Below are positions 46,356-55,068 of a stretch of 57,620 nucleotides of DNA, piece by piece. Within the stretch, counting starts at the first letter, position 1. Each line of letters begins with the position of its first letter. The stretch comes from Pseudomonadota bacterium (GTDB taxonomy: Bacteria > Pseudomonadota > Gammaproteobacteria > Acidiferrobacterales > UBA6901): positions 1-57,620 of the forward strand of contig JAJYEK010000010.1 in NCBI GenBank assembly GCA_021785795.1. Reading direction: 5' to 3'. The notes under the pieces were generated by a model. That model had not been told where the DNA came from. It saw nothing but the letters and a program-made list of their open reading frames with translations, and did no database searches. The position numbers and the translations under genes were made by a program.

Positions 46356-49300
46356 TCACTGGGCCACCATCTCCAGCGCTTCTTCCACGTCCACCGCGAC
46401 GAGCCGTGACACGCCCGGCTCCGACATGGTAACCCCGACAAGCAGTTCGGCGATCTCCATGCTGATCTTGTTGTGGGTAATGTAAATGAGCTGGGTCTTC
46501 TCCGACAGAGCCTTGAGCATCTGCGAATAACGCACCACGTTGGCATCATCAAGTGGTGCGTCGACCTCATCGAGCAGACAGAACGGCGCGGGATTGAGCT
46601 CGAACAGCGCAAACAGCAAGGAAACCGCGGTAAGGGCCTTTTCCCCGCCCGATAGCAGGTGAATCGTGCTGTTGCGCTTGCCCGGAGGCCGGGCCATTAC
46701 CCGCACCCCGCTCTCGAGCAGCTCCTCCCCGACAAGCTCCAGTTGCGCCTGGCCGCCCCCGAACAGGCGCGGAAACAGGGTCTGGAATCCGCTGTTCACC
46801 TTGTCGAAGGTTTCGCGGAAGCGCGTGCGGGTCTCGCGATCGATCTTGCGTATGGCATCCTCGAGTGTCGCCAGCGCCTGGGACAGATCCTCGTACTGCT
46901 TGTCCAGATACCCTTTGCGCTCCGACTGTTCACGATATTCCTCCACCGCCCCCATGTTGGGAGGGCCGAGACGTTCGATCTTTCTGCCGAGCTCGTCGAG
47001 GCGCTGCTGCCACGCTTCCTCGCCGGCCTCGCCCGGCAGATCGCGCAGTACGTCCTCGATGGTCAGCCCGGCGCCCGTCTCCTGCAGCTGCTCCACCACC
47101 GTGTCTCGCCGCACCACCAGTCCCTCGCGCAACCGGCGTTCGCCCTCGAGCGATTCGCGCGCTGCATTGATGCGTTCCTGCTGCTGGCCGTGCGTCTGCT
47201 GCAGCTCGCGCAGCGCCGCCTCCAGGTCGACAACGACCTGTCGCACCTGGCTCAACCGGCCTTCTATCTCCACGCGTTTCTCGAGCGCACGCTGCAGGCG
47301 CTCACCCAGTTCCTCTTCCGGCTGCTCGTCGCGCGAGAGCAGTTCCTCGACATTGCGCCGGCGCTCCGCCAAGTGGCCGAGCTGGCTGTCCAGGCGCTCG
47401 ATGCTCTGGGTGATGGTTTCGAACTCCGTCTGCATCCGCTGCAGGTCGATCTCGAGCCTGTGCAGGGAATCATTGGCCGCGGCCGCGCGCGCACGCGCCT
47501 CATCCGACCGCATGCGACATCTGTCGCGCTGTTCGGTCAGTTCGTGTCGGCGCGCTTCCAGCGCCTCTCCCTGCTGGGCGGCCTCCTGCAGCAACCGCTC
47601 TGCGGCAACCAGCTCCGCCTCGCCACGCTGAACCTGCTGCGCCAGCTCCGCCCGCTCACCCTCGATCTGCCGGTGCCGTTCGTGCAGCTGCGCCAATCGG
47701 GCCTCCTGGTGTCCGAGCCGCGAGTGCGCGGCGGCACGTTCGCGACTGTATTCGTTCAGGTCCCGGCGGCGCTGCTGCCGCTGCTGCTCGAGCTCGGCGA
47801 GCTGCCTCTGCGCTTCGGACAGGTCCGATCTCGCCGCCTCCAGCGCTGTGCGCAGCGTACCGAGCGCTGCCTGCAGGCTTTCGATCTCACGCTCGCGCCC
47901 GATCATTCCGGCGCGCGCGCTGTCCTTATCCGTAACCGCCATCCAGTTGCGTCCGAGCCAGGCGCCCGACCGGGTCACGACCGATTCCTCCGGCAGCAGG
48001 CTGGAACGCAGCACGAGCGCTTCGTCCAGCGATTCGGCAGCATAGATGCCGGAGAGCAGCGCGCTGACATCGATACGTGCCCGGATCTTGTCGAGCAACA
48101 GCGGCCGGACCGCAACCGGACCAGCCGCTGGCACCGGCGCCGTCTCCAGCACTGTAAGCTCTGCGCCCCGTAGTCCGGCGAGGTCGGCTGCAAGTCCATC
48201 CAGGCCGGCCACGCATACCGCGGTAAGATCGGCACCAAGCACGCGCTCCACGGCCAGTTCCCAGCCCTGCTCGACGTCGAGCATGCCCGCCAGCCGGGGA
48301 GCTGCGGTGAGCGAACGGCCCGCGAGCCAGTCGTTGAGCGCCACGTCATGCTTGCCAAGCGCCGCCGCCTGCAGCTCGCTCAGGCTCGCCAGGCGCGCCT
48401 CGGCGGTCTGGATCTGTCCGCGCACCTCCTCCTGACGCGCCGTGCAATTGTCACTGTCGGCGCGCAGCTGGCCAATGCGCGCCTCAACGTCCTCGATCTC
48501 GCGCTCGCGCCCTTCGTGAATGCGATCGCGCTCGGCAACCTCGCTGCGCAACCTGACCACGTCGTCGGTTCCGACTTCGCGCTCGATGGCTTCGGCCTCC
48601 TCCTGCAGCCGGGACTGGCGCTGCTGGAGCTGGGCAATCTGCTGGCCCAGGTTCGCGATGCGCGTCCCCTGGACGTCACGTATCCGTTCCTGCCCGGAGG
48701 CGGTCTGACCGAACCGTTCCCACTCACCCTGCCATTGCTGCAGCGCCTGCTCGGCAGACGCCAGGGCATCGGCCGCGTCCGAGCGCTCGCGCTGGCGTTC
48801 GGCCAGCAGCGGGGCGGCGGCGTCGAGCTCCTTCTGCAGCGTCTCAAGCCGACTGCTGTCTTCCAGCCGGTGCCGGTTCGCCTCTTCCCAGGACTGATTG
48901 AGCTGCTCCTGCTCCCTCAGCCGCTGCTGGCGTGTGTCGCGTGCGTGCTGGATCGACTGTTCGATGGCATCGACCTCGGAACCGGCCGCGTACCGTTCCG
49001 CCTGGACGCTGTTGAAGCGGTCGCCGGCTTCGGTCTGCTGCGCCCGCAGCTGCTCGATCGCCGCCTCGGAAGCGCGCAGCTCGGCAATCATGCTCTCGAG
49101 GGTGGTTTCCTGGGTGGCGAGCGACGCATCATGCTGGCGCAGATGTTCATCGAGACTGCGCCAGCGCAGGCCCTGCAGCTGCGCACGCAGCAATCGCTCT
49201 TCCTGCTTGAGCTCCTTGTATTTCTGCGTGACGCGCGCCTGGCGCTGGAGACGCTGGAGCTGGGCATCAAGTTCCTTGCGGATATCTTCCACACGGGCGA

Positions 49301-49871
49301 GATTCTCGCGTGTGTGCTTGATTCGGTTCTCGGTTTCACGCCGCCGCTCCTTGTAGCGTGAAACGCCGGCAGCCTCTTCGAAGAAGGAGCGCAGTTCCTC
49401 CGGCTTGGATTCGATGATGCGCGTTACCGAATTCTGCTCGAGGATCGAGTAGGAATGGGGACCCAGGCCGGTGCCGAGAAACAAGTCGGTAATGTCCTTG
49501 CGGCGGCACCGCGTGCGGTTCAGAAAATAGTCCGACTGGCCGTCGCGCGCAGCCTCGCGCCGAATCGAAATCTCGGAATACGAGGCAAATTGTCCCGGTG
49601 CGCCGCCGTCACTGTTGTCGAAGATCAGCTCCACCGAGGCCTTGCCGACCGGCTTGCGCGCGGTCGACCCGCTGAAAATCACGTCGGCCATGGAGTCTCC
49701 GCGCAGATGCTTGGCAGAACTCTCGCCCATCACCCAGCGTACAGCATCGATGATGTTGGACTTGCCGCAGCCGTTGGGGCCGACGATGCCGATGAGATTG
49801 CCCGACACCGGGATGGCGATGGGATCCACGAAGGACTTGAATCCGGAAAGCTTGATTTTCTTGAGGCGCAT
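46356..49871 (-). CDS. smc: Chromosome segregation ATPase SMC
   Basis: 1171 residues. Walker A GIVGPNGCGKSNIIDAVRWVMGESSAKHLRG at the N-terminus, long coiled coils around a hinge (about 510-640, LAGMLDVEQGWELAVERVLGADL), signature LSGGEKALTAVSLLFALF and Walker B FCLLDEVDAPLDDANV near the C-terminus. Works with ScpA and ScpB, whose genes lie 10 kb away. Followed by zipA after 19 bases. Divergent from the queF fusion gene, with 67 bases between the two starts. Large reverse-strand open frames across it are shadows. Confidence 0.97.
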   Translation of the reverse strand: MRLKKIKLSGFKSFVDPIAIPVSGNLIGIVGPNGCGKSNIIDAVRWVMGESSAKHLRGDSMADVIFSGSTARKPVGKASVELIFDNSDGGAPGQFASYSEISIRREAARDGQSDYFLNRTRCRRKDITDLFLGTGLGPHSYSILEQNSVTRIIESKPEELRSFFEEAAGVSRYKERRRETENRIKHTRENLARVEDIRKELDAQLQRLQRQARVTQKYKELKQEERLLRAQLQGLRWRSLDEHLRQHDASLATQETTLESMIAELRASEAAIEQLRAQQTEAGDRFNSVQAERYAAGSEVDAIEQSIQHARDTRQQRLREQEQLNQSWEEANRHRLEDSSRLETLQKELDAAAPLLAERQRERSDAADALASAEQALQQWQGEWERFGQTASGQERIRDVQGTRIANLGQQIAQLQQRQSRLQEEAEAIEREVGTDDVVRLRSEVAERDRIHEGREREIEDVEARIGQLRADSDNCTARQEEVRGQIQTAEARLASLSELQAAALGKHDVALNDWLAGRSLTAAPRLAGMLDVEQGWELAVERVLGADLTAVCVAGLDGLAADLAGLRGAELTVLETAPVPAAGPVAVRPLLLDKIRARIDVSALLSGIYAAESLDEALVLRSSLLPEESVVTRSGAWLGRNWMAVTDKDSARAGMIGREREIESLQAALGTLRTALEAARSDLSEAQRQLAELEQQRQQRRRDLNEYSRERAAAHSRLGHQEARLAQLHERHRQIEGERAELAQQVQRGEAELVAAERLLQEAAQQGEALEARRHELTEQRDRCRMRSDEARARAAAANDSLHRLEIDLQRMQTEFETITQSIERLDSQLGHLAERRRNVEELLSRDEQPEEELGERLQRALEKRVEIEGRLSQVRQVVVDLEAALRELQQTHGQQQERINAARESLEGERRLREGLVVRRDTVVEQLQETGAGLTIEDVLRDLPGEAGEEAWQQRLDELGRKIERLGPPNMGAVEEYREQSERKGYLDKQYEDLSQALATLEDAIRKIDRETRTRFRETFDKVNSGFQTLFPRLFGGGQAQLELVGEELLESGVRVMARPPGKRNSTIHLLSGGEKALTAVSLLFALFELNPAPFCLLDEVDAPLDDANVVRYSQMLKALSEKTQLIYITHNKISMEIAELLVGVTMSEPGVSRLVAVDVEEALEMVAQ

Positions 49872-49938
49872 TAAGTTAATGGATAGGTTACAATTTTTAG
49901 CGGCTAAGGATGCACAACGCTAGCACACAGGATTCAAA

Positions 49939-51912
49939 ATGCCTACCCAACCGAGCAAGCAGCTGGAGACGTTCGTAAACCCCAATCCGGAACGGGATTA
50001 TACCATTGAGATCCGGATACCGGAGTTTACCTGTCTGTGCCCGAAAACCGGACAGCCGGACTTCGCTACCCTCTACCTGGACTACATTCCGGACCAGAAG
50101 TGCATCGAATTGAAGTCCCTCAAGCTCTACATCTGGTCGTTCCGCAATGAAGGAGCCTTTCACGAAGCGGTCACCAACTCCATCCTGAACGACCTGGTGG
50201 CGGCGACGGCGCCCCGCTACATGAGGCTACGTGCCGAATTCTACGTCCGTGGCGGCATTTATACGACCATCATCGCCGATCACCGCAAACCAGGCTGCGT
50301 GCCGCTACCCCCGCCGCCACCGGTGGCGGACGGCAAACCAAAGGCAGGCCCGGAGGACCCGTCCGTCTCTGCCGATCCCGCAGGCGCAGACTCCGCAACA
50401 TTGCCGATGCCGGCCGCTCCGCCTTCCCAGAGCAGCTCCAGCGGCCGGACCGGCAGCGGACGCTTCCGTATGCTGCCGCGCGAGCGGCGCACCCCGCCCC
50501 GGACACCGAAAGAGGCGGGCAAACCGGAATCCGCTCTCCCGCCAGCCGCGGAGCGTGAACCCGGCGAAGGTGTCACTGCTAGAGGAGGCGCCCGCAAGAC
50601 TGCGGCTGTGAGAACTGCTGCTACAGACAGCGGCATCTACCTCGGTATCGATTTGGGCAGCACAGGCTGCCGCGCAATGGCCATCGATGCGCAGGGCAAT
50701 CTGCTCGCGCAGGCGGACGCCGCCATACCCCTGCCATCGCGCAAGGAAAACGAGGTCACCCAGGAAGCGGGGGCCTGGTGGACGGCTGCAGTCTCGGCGC
50801 TGAGGCTGCTGGCACAGCGCATCGACCCGAAACGGGTCCGGGCCATTGCCGTGGACGGGACTTCCGGCACCCTGCTGCTGTGTGACCGAGAGGGCGCGCC
50901 CACGACCACCGCACTGATGTACAACGATGCCCGCGCCGTCGACGAGGCAAAGCAGATCCTGCCGTTCGCCGGGCCAGACAGCGGGGCCCAGGGCGCGACC
51001 AGCAGTCTGGCGAAACTCCTATGGCTCCATGCCCAGGGCGGGACCCGGAATGCGGCGCACGCCCTGCACCAGGCAGACTGGATCGCCGGAAAACTCACGG
51101 GCGCCTGGGGCCACAGTGACTACAACAACTGCCTGAAGCTCGGCTACGACACCGAGACGCGCCGCTGGCCCGACTGGATCAGCCAGCTCGGGATCAATAT
51201 CGGCCTGCTGCCCCAAGTACACTCCCCCGGCGAGCCGCTTGCGCCCGTGAGCGGCGAAGTCGCCGATGCATTCGGATTCCCCCGGAACGCAATGGTGGTT
51301 GCCGGAACCACCGACGGGGTCGCGGCGTTTATCGCCGCCGGCGGCAGCGAATGCGGTGACGCGGTGACATCCCTAGGTTCGACCCTGGTCCTCAAAGTGC
51401 TCGCCGACAGGCCCGTCTTTTCCGCCGGACATGGGGTCTACAGCCATCGCCTGGGCGACCGTTGGCTTATCGGCGGCGCCTCCAACAGCGGCGGGGCGAC
51501 GCTCCTTCAGTACTTCAAGCTCGAACAGCTGCGCGAAATGACACCGCTGCTGGACCCCGAGAACTTGACCGGCCTGGAGTATTATCCCCTGCCCGATGTC
51601 GGTGAGCGGTTCCCGGTCAACGACCCGACGATGACGGCGAAGCTCGAACCGCTCCCCGCGGACAGCGTAACGTTTTTCCAGGGCATGCTGGAAGGTATCG
51701 CCCAGATCGAGGCCCAAGGGTATCGGCTTCTGCATGCCCTCGGCGGCCCCCGGGTGCGATCCATCCGCACGACCGGCGGCGGCAGCCGGAACCCCGGCTG
51801 GCAACGGATCCGGGAACAGGTCCTCGACGTTCCGCTGGTCAAGCCACGCTCGGAACTCAGCGCGTTCGGCAGTGCGCTGCTGGCCGCCGGGTTATTCCTC
51901 AAAACCGCGTGA
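49939..51912 (+). CDS. QueF fused to D-ribulokinase-like FGGY kinase
   Basis: 657 residues in one uninterrupted frame. Residues 1-119 are a unimodular QueF (NADPH-dependent preQ0 reductase of queuosine synthesis): [31 protein letters not shown] with catalytic Cys34 and Asp41, [20 protein letters not shown] with substrate Glu76, and [16 protein letters not shown]. Residues 120-231 are a proline/serine/arginine-rich linker. Residues 232-657 are an FGGY kinase ([81 protein letters not shown]) resembling cyanobacterial/plant D-ribulose kinase (SePSK/AtXK-1). AGAGGAGG at 50581 precedes an in-frame GTG at 50608 by 19 bases, so the kinase might also be made alone. Confidence 0.9.
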   Translation: MPTQPSKQLETFVNPNPERDYTIEIRIPEFTCLCPKTGQPDFATLYLDYIPDQKCIELKSLKLYIWSFRNEGAFHEAVTNSILNDLVAATAPRYMRLRAEFYVRGGIYTTIIADHRKPGCVPLPPPPPVADGKPKAGPEDPSVSADPAGADSATLPMPAAPPSQSSSSGRTGSGRFRMLPRERRTPPRTPKEAGKPESALPPAAEREPGEGVTARGGARKTAAVRTAATDSGIYLGIDLGSTGCRAMAIDAQGNLLAQADAAIPLPSRKENEVTQEAGAWWTAAVSALRLLAQRIDPKRVRAIAVDGTSGTLLLCDREGAPTTTALMYNDARAVDEAKQILPFAGPDSGAQGATSSLAKLLWLHAQGGTRNAAHALHQADWIAGKLTGAWGHSDYNNCLKLGYDTETRRWPDWISQLGINIGLLPQVHSPGEPLAPVSGEVADAFGFPRNAMVVAGTTDGVAAFIAAGGSECGDAVTSLGSTLVLKVLADRPVFSAGHGVYSHRLGDRWLIGGASNSGGATLLQYFKLEQLREMTPLLDPENLTGLEYYPLPDVGERFPVNDPTMTAKLEPLPADSVTFFQGMLEGIAQIEAQGYRLLHALGGPRVRSIRTTGGGSRNPGWQRIREQVLDVPLVKPRSELSAFGSALLAAGLFLKTA

Positions 51913-52121
51913 AATCAGGCTCTTGGATCGAGTACGCCAGTAGGCATGGCGCAGCCGATCTATAGGTATTACGTATTGACCTGCCCACCGCTTCCCCGGG
52001 GAGTGTTTCCGCTCTCGTCCCCCTCAACCCACACTGGAGATATTCCTGCTATTCTTCATCAAGATGGGCACAGAAGTTATTGCACGACCACAAAACAGGA
52101 CGACACGCGGCCATCTGACCC

Positions 52122-53423
52122 ATGAAAACAGCCAACCCATCCTTTGCCGGTCCAAGTCCACTCCCGCCCGATCCGCTCACTGGACTTCAGACCCGCGCTG
52201 CATTCCGGGAGCTGGTCGAAGCGCATGTCTCCCTCGGCCGCCAGGGTCACCGCCCGTTCGGGCTGATCATGCTCGACCTCGACCGATTCAAGGTCATTAA
52301 TTACGGCTACAGTGAGCGTTGCGGCAATCTCCTCATCCAGCAGGTCGGCCAGCTCGCCAGGCAAATGCTGGGAGAGCGCGGCCAGGTCGGACGCTGGGGC
52401 GGACAGGAATTTCTGTGCTTGCTTCGCGACGCGGACCGCGACACGACAGACAGCACCGCAGAGCGGTTGCGACAGGCGATCGAGTCAATGACCCTGAAGG
52501 CGGACGGGTATGAAATCCACGCGTCCGCAAGCTTCGGCACCGCCTGCTTCCCGGAAGACGCAACCACTGCCGAGCAGTTGATCGCGGCCTGCGGCGCCGC
52601 GATGTACCAGGCCAAGAACAGCGGGCGCAACCGCGTGATCCATGCCGACGCCCTGCACGGGCAGGTCTTCGGACTCGGCAAACTGCTGGACGCGGCATTG
52701 CGCGAACACCGGGTCGTACCGGCCTATCAGCCGATTGTCGATCTGCGCGGTGGCGCGGTCGTGGCTGAAGAGGCCCTGGCGCGGGTCATTGGCGTCAACA
52801 GCGAGCCGCTCGCGGCCGATCAGTTCATCGAGGCCGCGCGCCAGCTCCAGATTACCCACCAGATAGACCGCGCCATCATCCTGACCGTCATCGAACACTG
52901 TATGCGGCAGCAGCGCATCACCCCGAACATGGCGCATTTCGTCAACATCTCCGGCAATCTGTTGCGCCACCCCAAGGTCGTCGCCGAACTCCTCGAGTCG
53001 GCGCGCCGCGCCTGTGCATCCTGCGGCGACCTGGTCGGCTTTACCAAACCCCTGGTCATCGAAGTCACGGAACGCGAACTACTCCACGATCTGGATGCGA
53101 CGCGCAACATGCTGCGGCCGTTTCTCGACTTCGGGTTGCGGTTGGCGCTGGACGACTTCGGCAGCGGATACTCTTCGTTCAAGTACCTGGCTGATCTCCC
53201 GTTTGCCTTCGTCAAGATCGAAGGCACGCTTATCCAGAGAATCAGGGAAACTCGGGTGCGCACCATCGTGCAGGGCATACAGAAGGCGGCCGCAGATCTT
53301 GGCCTGATCACGGTGGCAGAATTCGTCGAGAGCGAAGAAGTGGCGGAGATCGTCAGTGCGATAGGAGTGGACTGGGCCCAGGGGTACTATTTCGGCAGGC
53401 CCGAGCTCCCGGCTTCGTCCTGA
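52122..53423 (+). CDS. GGDEF-EAL protein with degenerate GGQEF and intact EAL
   Basis: 433 residues, no obvious membrane segments or sensor domain. GGDEF domain (LDLDRFKVINYGYSERCGNLLIQQ, then WGGQEFLCLLRD) has Gln in place of the catalytic acidic residue, implying no diguanylate cyclase activity. EAL domain contains YQPIVDLRGGAVVAEEALARV, FVNISG, VIEVTERE, LALDDFGSGYSSFKYLADLPF and VKIEGTL, and VAEFVES, so c-di-GMP phosphodiesterase activity is plausible. Ends against the convergent soxZ. Confidence 0.92.
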   Translation: MKTANPSFAGPSPLPPDPLTGLQTRAAFRELVEAHVSLGRQGHRPFGLIMLDLDRFKVINYGYSERCGNLLIQQVGQLARQMLGERGQVGRWGGQEFLCLLRDADRDTTDSTAERLRQAIESMTLKADGYEIHASASFGTACFPEDATTAEQLIAACGAAMYQAKNSGRNRVIHADALHGQVFGLGKLLDAALREHRVVPAYQPIVDLRGGAVVAEEALARVIGVNSEPLAADQFIEAARQLQITHQIDRAIILTVIEHCMRQQRITPNMAHFVNISGNLLRHPKVVAELLESARRACASCGDLVGFTKPLVIEVTERELLHDLDATRNMLRPFLDFGLRLALDDFGSGYSSFKYLADLPFAFVKIEGTLIQRIRETRVRTIVQGIQKAAADLGLITVAEFVESEEVAEIVSAIGVDWAQGYYFGRPELPASS

Positions 53424-53459
53424 GCCTCGGAATTCGGCAGCAGCGGGGACCCAGAAGGC

Positions 53460-53479
53460 GCCGCCGGCGTACCGGCGGC
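53460..53479. terminator. Hairpin between GGDEF-EAL gene and soxZ
   Basis: GCCGCCGG (53460-53467) pairs perfectly with CCGGCGGC (53472-53479) around a CGTA loop, between the convergent stop codons. No T-run on either strand. Confidence 0.45.
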
Positions 53480-53504
53480 ATCCCCCTCATGGGCCGCGGG
53501 GGTC

Positions 53505-53819
53505 TTAGCTCACGAGCGCCTTCGCGCCCCCGGTCTCGCCCTTGTTGTCGCGCCAGCTCACCGTCACCGTATCACCGGCCTTGGGGCCGGCGACGAGCAC
53601 CCCGAGCAGCGGGTCTTTGGAGATCGCCACGCTGAGGTCGGTCTCGGCCACGGGGTGTCCGTTGACGGAGATGGTGAGGGTCTCGATGAAGTGCGCCGGG
53701 ATCTTGCGCTTGGTCTTCGGGTCGATGCGCTGGCCGGTCTCCATGGGGTGCTCGACGAGCACGAGGATCTCGGTGGCCCCGTCGTGGGGGCGGGTGCGAA
53801 TCATCGTCTTGTGTTTCAT
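53505..53819 (-). CDS. soxZ: Sulfur-oxidation carrier subunit SoxZ
   Basis: 104 residues. SoxZ signatures: MIRTRPHDGATEILVLVEHPMETGQRIDPKTKRKIPAHFIETLTISVNGHPV, ISKDPLL and GPKAGDTVTVSWRDNKGE. It pairs with SoxY to carry sulfur intermediates during thiosulfate oxidation in the periplasm. Third gene of the minus-strand soxX-soxY-soxZ run; the 48-base gap to soxY suggests one transcript. Confidence 0.95.
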   Translation of the reverse strand: MKHKTMIRTRPHDGATEILVLVEHPMETGQRIDPKTKRKIPAHFIETLTISVNGHPVAETDLSVAISKDPLLGVLVAGPKAGDTVTVSWRDNKGETGGAKALVS

Positions 53820-53867
53820 GGGCAGTGCCTCAGGACATGGGGATTTAAGGGGAAGGATGCGCGGGGC

Positions 53868-54350
53868 CTAGCCGCCGCAGCCGCCGACGGTCACCTTGAT
53901 CGACTGGTTCGCCTGGTAGAGCCGCCCGGCGGACTTGACGATCACCCGCACCGGGGAGGTCTGCCCCATCTTCATGCGGGCCATGAAAAAGCCGCGCGCC
54001 CCGTTGAGGAAGCGCACATGGGTGACGAGCGGGGTGGGGTTCTTGTCCACCACGATGGCGATCGACTCCACCTGCGGCAGGTCGGTCGAGACCTCAATGG
54101 GCACGACCGCCCCGTTCTCGGCCTGGATCGGGGCGCGGATGTGGATGCGGGCGCTCACCGGGATGCGCTCGGTGCCGTAGAGGGAGGTCAGTGCCGCGGC
54201 GGCACTCGTTGCATCGAAGGCCGCTGCCGGCCAGGAGGGCCAGGCGGCGAGCACGCGGCGCGGGGCAAGCAGCCCGGCGGTGGCGGCGAGGGCGAGCGCG
54301 CTGCTGGCGAGGCTGCCCTTGAGAAAGGTCCTGCGGGTCAAGGTGGTCAC
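53868..54350 (-). CDS. soxY: Sulfur carrier subunit SoxY
   Basis: 160 residues. A twin-arginine signal (LTRRTFLKGSLASSALALAATAG), a central immunoglobulin-like domain (IPVSARIHIRAPIQAENGAVVPIEVSTDLP), and the diagnostic C-terminal GGCGG, whose cysteine carries the sulfur substrate, as the last five residues. Exported with SoxZ. Sits between soxX and soxZ. Confidence 0.96.
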   Translation of the reverse strand: MTTLTRRTFLKGSLASSALALAATAGLLAPRRVLAAWPSWPAAAFDATSAAAALTSLYGTERIPVSARIHIRAPIQAENGAVVPIEVSTDLPQVESIAIVVDKNPTPLVTHVRFLNGARGFFMARMKMGQTSPVRVIVKSAGRLYQANQSIKVTVGGCGG

Positions 54351-54444
54351 GGCGGTCTCCTGAAAAGTACGATGTCAGAAACGGTCTACCTGCGCAGTGG
54401 CAGCGATGGTTGGCGGGCTCATTTCAGCCGCACGCTGGCCTGGC

Positions 54445-54858
54445 TCATAGCGTCTCGAGAAAATCCACAACTTCGTTGATCTGCTTGCCGGTAAGGATCT
54501 TGTTGCGCCCGTACGGCGGCATGGCGGTCTGCGGATTGGCGATCGTCGGATCCCAGATCTGGGCCCGGAGCTTGGCGCGGTCCGGGAAGCGCTTGCTGAT
54601 GTCCACGAGCCGCGGTCCGATGTTGCCCGGCTCGATGGCGCCGGCGATCGCGTGGCAGGCGACGCAGTTGCCCTCTTTGCGGCTGATGACGATGCAACCG
54701 CCGATGACGGCAGGATCGGTGGGCGGATGGGCCTTGTTGTGGCATTGTGCGCTGGTCGGCACATGACCGGCAGCGGCGGCGGGAGTGATTCCGCCTGCGC
54801 CGCCCGCCAAAAGTACCGCGGCAGTCGCCCCGAGCATGATTCTGGCGGTCTTCCGCAT
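54445..54858 (-). CDS. soxX: c-type cytochrome SoxX
   Basis: 137 residues with a signal peptide (to about 30). Heme site NCVACHAI (Cys65-His69), an upstream GGCIVIS that provides another conserved cysteine, GNIGPRLVDISKRFPDRAKLRAQIWDPT and the axial-methionine loop TAMPPYGRNKILT. SoxX is the small heme subunit of the SoxAX complex; the SoxA partner is not in the window. GGAGGAG lies directly before the ATG. Confidence 0.92.
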   Translation of the reverse strand: MRKTARIMLGATAAVLLAGGAGGITPAAAAGHVPTSAQCHNKAHPPTDPAVIGGCIVISRKEGNCVACHAIAGAIEPGNIGPRLVDISKRFPDRAKLRAQIWDPTIANPQTAMPPYGRNKILTGKQINEVVDFLETL

Positions 54859-54938
54859 TACTCCTCCTGACGGTAGTTGGGTTTTATTCAGGCCGCGACG
54901 CCATCCGGCCGGACGGCCGGCGGAACCGCAACAAGTCG

Positions 54939-54948
54939 GAAACGTTTC
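54939..54948 (-). promoter_or_regulatory. Palindrome at the soxX transcription start
   Basis: GAAACGTTTC is a perfect 10-bp palindrome located just downstream of the predicted -10 of the soxXYZ promoter, at about the expected start site. A repressor binding there would block transcription. No regulator gene is adjacent. Confidence 0.35.
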
Positions 54949-54950
54949 GT

Positions 54951-54979
54951 AGAATAGCCACCACCCGGGGGAGTGGCAA
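54951..54979 (-). promoter_or_regulatory. Candidate sigma-70 promoter of soxXYZ
   Basis: On the minus strand TTGCCA (54979-54974) and TATTCT (54956-54951) are separated by exactly 17 bases, about 93 bases before the soxX ATG. Unlike the cytochrome operon there is no sigma-54 element here. Confidence 0.55.
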
Positions 54980-55068
54980 GAATTAATGCTGCCGCGTCCG
55001 AAAATTTTGATGGAATAAAATCCATATTCGGTAATACAGCATTTGCTAATGCGCCCGCGCCGGGCTGA

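Noticed and set aside
46659..48173. 504-codon open frame on the plus strand inside smc
   Set aside because: Antisense shadow of smc: the opposite strand encodes a complete SMC with all ATPase motifs, and this translation is a leucine/arginine-rich artefact of GC-rich coiled-coil coding.
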